Origin: DALYJJ01 sp033763935
Lineage (GTDB): Bacteria > Acidobacteriota > Terriglobia > Bryobacterales > Bryobacteraceae
DNA length: 64,000 bases
NCBI GenBank assembly: GCA_033763935.1
Contig: JANRJO010000073.1
Coordinates: 1 to 64,000, forward strand
Direction: 5' to 3'
Below, piece after piece: positions 60,768-64,000 of the stretch. The translations under genes and the position numbers were made by a program. The number at the start of each line of letters is the position of its first letter. Position 1 is the stretch's first letter. The notes beneath the pieces are model-generated. The model was not told where the DNA came from and made no database searches. It saw only the letters and a list, made by a program, of their open reading frames with translations.

Positions 60768-63700
60768 ATGATGATGAGCACCATGGGAAACCGCCTCTGG
60801 CTGGCCCTTGCGGCCGGCGCGGGGCTGCTTTGGCTGGGCTGGGCGCAATCGACGAACCCTTCACAGGACGAGCAGCTACAGCGCTATCGAAACTTGGGTA
60901 AGGCGTTCTACGAAAATCCGACGACGCAAGCGCAGGCGGTGGAGGAGTTCCGGAAGGCGCTGGCCCTGCGGCCGAACGACGCGGGGGAGCGGTTGAACTA
61001 CGGTCTGGCGTTGCTTCGCGCAGGGAAGACCAAGGAAGGGATTGCGGAACTCGAGAAGGTGCAGAAGCAGAAGCCGGATCTGCCGCACACCTGGTTCAAC
61101 CTGGGCATCGAGTTCAAGAAGCTGGGCGAGCACGAGCGGGCGCTCGCACAGTTCGAGCAGATGGCGAAGCTGGTGCCCGACGAGCCGATCACGCGGTACA
61201 ACCTGGGCGTTCTATACAAGTTGTTGGGGCGGCCGGACGATGCAATCCGGTCCTTTGAACTGGCAACCAAGTTGGATGCAAATTTAGCCGCACCCCATTT
61301 TCAGCTTTACAACGCTTACAGGCAGGCGAGGCGGATGGAGGACGCGCAGCGCGAGTTGCGGACGTTCCAGGAGATTAAGAAGAGGACCGAAGGCACCGCC
61401 ACGCCGGAGGACATGGAGTGGAGCGCGTGGGCGGAGATCTACGACCCCGTGGACGCGGCGTGGGCCGCCGATGAGAAGCCGGCCGAGTTGAAGTTCGAGT
61501 CGCGGCTGCTGGCGGGGAAGGCGGACGCACGGACGGCGCGTGCGGAGACGTTCGAACTGGATGGCGATGGGAGGGCCGACCTGCTGGTATGGTCCGCGGC
61601 GGGCGTGGCGGTGTACCGCGGGGGGGCGGGGCCGGCGATGGAAGTGGGGCCGGTGAAGGACGTCGCGTCGGTGGCGGTGGGGGACTTTAACAACGATGGG
61701 TTCGTGGATTTCGCGGTGGCTGCGAAGAGCGGCGTGACGCTGTGGGCGAACGAGAAGGGCAAGTTCCGCGCCGTGCAGGCGGCCCTGCCGTCGAAGGCGT
61801 TCAACAAGGTTTTGTGGCTCGACTATGACCACGACTACGACCTGGACCTGGTGCTGCTCGGCGAGACGCAGGCGCTGTACCGGAACGCGGGCGCGGCGGG
61901 ATTCGAGGATCGAACGGCGGACTTTCCGTTCCAGGCGGGGACGGCGGTAGACGGAGTCGTGTTCCGCTACGTTGCCGACACCAAGAGCGCGGACCTGTTG
62001 GTTTCCTACGAAGGCAAGCCGGGCGTGCTGTACCGCGACCTGTTGCAGGGCTTCTATCGCGCGGAGGCGGCGCCTCTGTTGCCTGCGGGAGCGCGCCAGG
62101 TGACGGCGGTCGATTTCAATAACGATCGCGAGTTGGATATCGCCTATCTCGCCGGCGGACAGGCGCGCCTGCTGCGAAACCAGATTGGTAAATTCGAGGC
62201 CGCTGCGTTGGCGCTTCCGGGGGCGGGTTTCGCTTTCGCTGATTTAGGGCTGCGCGGCGTGCAGGATGCTGTCGCCGGCGCCGTCGTCGCTCGCAATCTC
62301 GGCGGCGGGAAGTTCAGCGAAGCGAAGCAGTACTTCGGCGATCCGGTGGCGTGGACGGCGGGGGACTTCGATGGGGACGCGAAGATCGACCTGGCGGCGG
62401 TGCACGCGGACGGCGCGGTGCGCGTCGAACGCAATGCAACCGTGACGGCGAACACTTGGACTCGCGTGCGGATCGTGGGTGTGAAGAACCTGCTGACGGC
62501 GCCGCTGGCCGAGGTGGAAGTGAAGGCGGGGCGGCTGTATCAGAAGAAGCTCTACACGGGGTTGCCGCTGGTGTTCGGGCTGCGCGGCGCCAAGCAGATC
62601 GACACGGTGCGCATCACGTGGCCGAACGGGCTGATTCAGAACGAACCGAACCAGGTGGCGGGCAAGGTGCTCGAGTACAAGGAGGCGCAGCGGCTATCGG
62701 GTTCCTGCCCGATCATCTGGACCTGGAACGGCAAGGAGTTCGAGTACATCACGGACGTGCTCGGAGTTGCGCCGTTGGGGGCGAGCGCGGGCGACGGCAA
62801 GTACTTCCCCGTCGACCACGACGAGTACATCGCGATCAAGGGCGAGCAGCTTCGCACGGTGAAGAGCCGCTATGAGGTGCGGATCACGGAGGAGTTGAGT
62901 GAGGCGGCGTACATCGACCAGATTCGGTTGGTGGCCGTCGATCATCCCGCCGAGGTGGACGTCTTCCACAACGACAAGTGGAAGGGGCCGCCGTTCCCCG
63001 AGTTTCGGCTGTATGGGGTGAAGAAGCGGGTCGCGCCGATTGCCGCGCGTGACGATCGCGGGCGCGACGTGCTGCGGGAGGTGCTGGCGAAGGACAAGAC
63101 GTATCCGGACGACTTTGAACGCTCCGTTTCCGCCGTGGCGGAAATGCACGCACTGGAACTGGATTTCGGCAAGCACGCAGCGAAGGATGGCAAGGCAGTG
63201 ATGGTGCTCTCGGGCTGGGTGGACTGGGCCGACGGGAGCACGTTCCTCGCCGTGGCGCAGGAGAAGCGCGGCGGGCTTGTACCGCCTTACTTGCAGGTGA
63301 AGGACGCGCGGGGCGAGTGGAAGACGGTGATTGAAGACATGGGTATGCCGGCGGGCAAGCCGAAGACCATCGCGGTGGATCTGAGCGGGAAATGGCTCTC
63401 CGAGTCGCGCGAAGTGCGCATCGTCACAAACCTCTGCGTGTACTGGGACGAGATCTTCCTGAGCGAAGAGACGAGCAAGCCCGCTGTGCAGCTGACGGAT
63501 CTGGCGGCGGCGAATGCCGAGATCCGCTTCCGGGGTTACTCCGGCAACCTGGTGCATCCGGAGCGCAAGCAGCCGGAGCAGTTCTTCTATGCGCAGAGGA
63601 TGCCGGTTTCGCTGTGGAATCCCACGCCCGGCATGTACACGCGATACGGCGCTGTTGAAGAGTTGCTGACGGACGTGGATGACCGCTTCGTGATCATGTC

Positions 63701-64000
63701 GTCGGGCGACGAGATCCGGCTGCTGTTCGATGTAGCTCAGCTGCCGCCGCTGCGCGCCGGATGGAAGCGCGATTTTCTGTTGAAGGTGGACGGCTGGGCG
63801 AAGGACCGCGACGCAAACACCGCCTATTCGCAGACCGTCGAGCCTCTGCCGTTCCACGGGATGACGCAGTATCCGTACGGCGCGAACGAGAAGTTTCCGG
63901 AGACGCCGGAGCACGCGCGGTGGCGGTCAACGTACAACACGCGGCCCGCGCTGCGGCTGATCCGGCCTCTAATTGGCGATCGGGCGACGCCGCCCCGCAA
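60768..64000 (+). CDS. TPR / FG-GAP / ASPIC-UnbV protein, second copy, cut by the window end
   Basis: An open frame of at least 1,077 codons with no stop before the right edge, collinear with the 1,030-residue paralogue. Signal/anchor segment (LWLALAAGAGLLWLGWA), TPRs (LPHTWFNLGIEFKKLGEHER, ITRYNLGVLYKLLGRPDDAI), FG-GAP loops (DGDGRADLLVW, DFNNDGFVDFAVA, DYDHDYDLDLVLLG), ASPIC/UnbV (YTGLPLVFGLRGAKQIDTVR) and the shared C-terminal module (GSCPIIWTWNGKEFEYITDV, WVDWADGSTFLAV). The last visible residues (RLIRPLIGDRATPP) align with the final ~20 residues of the paralogue, so only a few codons are missing. Four ATGs are possible; the first follows AGGATTAGGA. Confidence 0.92.
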   Translation, partial: MMMSTMGNRLWLALAAGAGLLWLGWAQSTNPSQDEQLQRYRNLGKAFYENPTTQAQAVEEFRKALALRPNDAGERLNYGLALLRAGKTKEGIAELEKVQKQKPDLPHTWFNLGIEFKKLGEHERALAQFEQMAKLVPDEPITRYNLGVLYKLLGRPDDAIRSFELATKLDANLAAPHFQLYNAYRQARRMEDAQRELRTFQEIKKRTEGTATPEDMEWSAWAEIYDPVDAAWAADEKPAELKFESRLLAGKADARTARAETFELDGDGRADLLVWSAAGVAVYRGGAGPAMEVGPVKDVASVAVGDFNNDGFVDFAVAAKSGVTLWANEKGKFRAVQAALPSKAFNKVLWLDYDHDYDLDLVLLGETQALYRNAGAAGFEDRTADFPFQAGTAVDGVVFRYVADTKSADLLVSYEGKPGVLYRDLLQGFYRAEAAPLLPAGARQVTAVDFNNDRELDIAYLAGGQARLLRNQIGKFEAAALALPGAGFAFADLGLRGVQDAVAGAVVARNLGGGKFSEAKQYFGDPVAWTAGDFDGDAKIDLAAVHADGAVRVERNATVTANTWTRVRIVGVKNLLTAPLAEVEVKAGRLYQKKLYTGLPLVFGLRGAKQIDTVRITWPNGLIQNEPNQVAGKVLEYKEAQRLSGSCPIIWTWNGKEFEYITDVLGVAPLGASAGDGKYFPVDHDEYIAIKGEQLRTVKSRYEVRITEELSEAAYIDQIRLVAVDHPAEVDVFHNDKWKGPPFPEFRLYGVKKRVAPIAARDDRGRDVLREVLAKDKTYPDDFERSVSAVAEMHALELDFGKHAAKDGKAVMVLSGWVDWADGSTFLAVAQEKRGGLVPPYLQVKDARGEWKTVIEDMGMPAGKPKTIAVDLSGKWLSESREVRIVTNLCVYWDEIFLSEETSKPAVQLTDLAAANAEIRFRGYSGNLVHPERKQPEQFFYAQRMPVSLWNPTPGMYTRYGAVEELLTDVDDRFVIMSSGDEIRLLFDVAQLPPLRAGWKRDFLLKVDGWAKDRDANTAYSQTVEPLPFHGMTQYPYGANEKFPETPEHARWRSTYNTRPALRLIRPLIGDRATPPR

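Overview
The window is GC-rich, gene-dense bacterial DNA and most probably comes from an Acidobacteriota genome of the Solibacter/Bryobacter type. The evidence is the combination of gene families: three very large orphan ABC permeases of the acidobacterial ADOP type, two Oar-like TonB-dependent receptors with N-terminal carboxypeptidase-regulatory domains, several CRTAC1 (ASPIC/UnbV) and FG-GAP proteins, secreted beta-propellers with c-type heme sites, a DUF1080 protein and FAD-dependent oxidoreductases. No tRNA, rRNA, CRISPR array or transposase was recognised. The + strand is G-rich along the whole window whichever way the genes point.

Layout. (1) 1-2.6 kb: the 3' end of a reducing type I polyketide synthase (psi-KR, ER, KR, ACP). 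(2) 2.7-10.8 kb, all on the minus strand: a minimal nucleotidyltransferase overlapping uvrA, a secreted PAF-acetylhydrolase-like enzyme, then a tightly coupled pair made of a patatin-like phospholipase and a protein with a deoxyribosyltransferase-like N-domain, a TPR/DUF4071-like middle and a SLOG-like C-domain. This pair is the best candidate for an undescribed immune or nucleotide-signalling system. (3) 10.9-25 kb: secreted proteins. A six-gene minus-strand operon (HzsA-like heme propeller, CRTAC1 protein, YVTN-propeller/di-heme cytochrome, sensor-type propeller, RidA, branched-chain-type binding protein) is joined by 4-bp overlaps. It diverges from a 1,030-residue TPR/FG-GAP/ASPIC protein. 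(4) 25-32.5 kb: a TonB receptor and a downstream TPR protein with an apparent CTG start; a scar where one deletion seems to have fused the 3' ends of a second TonB receptor and an FAD oxidoreductase; a pyruvyl-transferase-like protein; and an intact FAD oxidoreductase. (5) 32.5-42.9 kb: YidB-like and phospholipase D-like proteins, three ADOP permeases, a Spy/CpxP-like protein and a LysR regulator with a clear TTCA-N11-TGAA operator. (6) 42.9-47.1 kb: glycosyltransferase, FkbM-like protein and a lower-GC two-gene RloA/RloB-type (AbiL-like) defence module. (7) 47.2-56.2 kb: argS, acnA and an NTF2-like gene; a minus-strand operon of an APH-type kinase, an enolase lacking the SHRSGE histidine and a NUDIX hydrolase; and a divergent DACNV (diadenylate-cyclase-related sensor) protein. 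(8) 56.2-64 kb: a DUF1080 protein, a second TonB receptor and a second TPR/FG-GAP/ASPIC protein that runs off the right edge.

Two themes recur. One is extracytoplasmic: large TonB receptors are paired with TPR/FG-GAP/ASPIC proteins, and secreted propellers carry c-type heme sites. The other is nucleotide signalling and conflict: DRHyd/SLOG with patatin, RloAB, DACNV, the nucleotidyltransferase and NUDIX. Family assignments come from reading motifs by eye; no database search was run.
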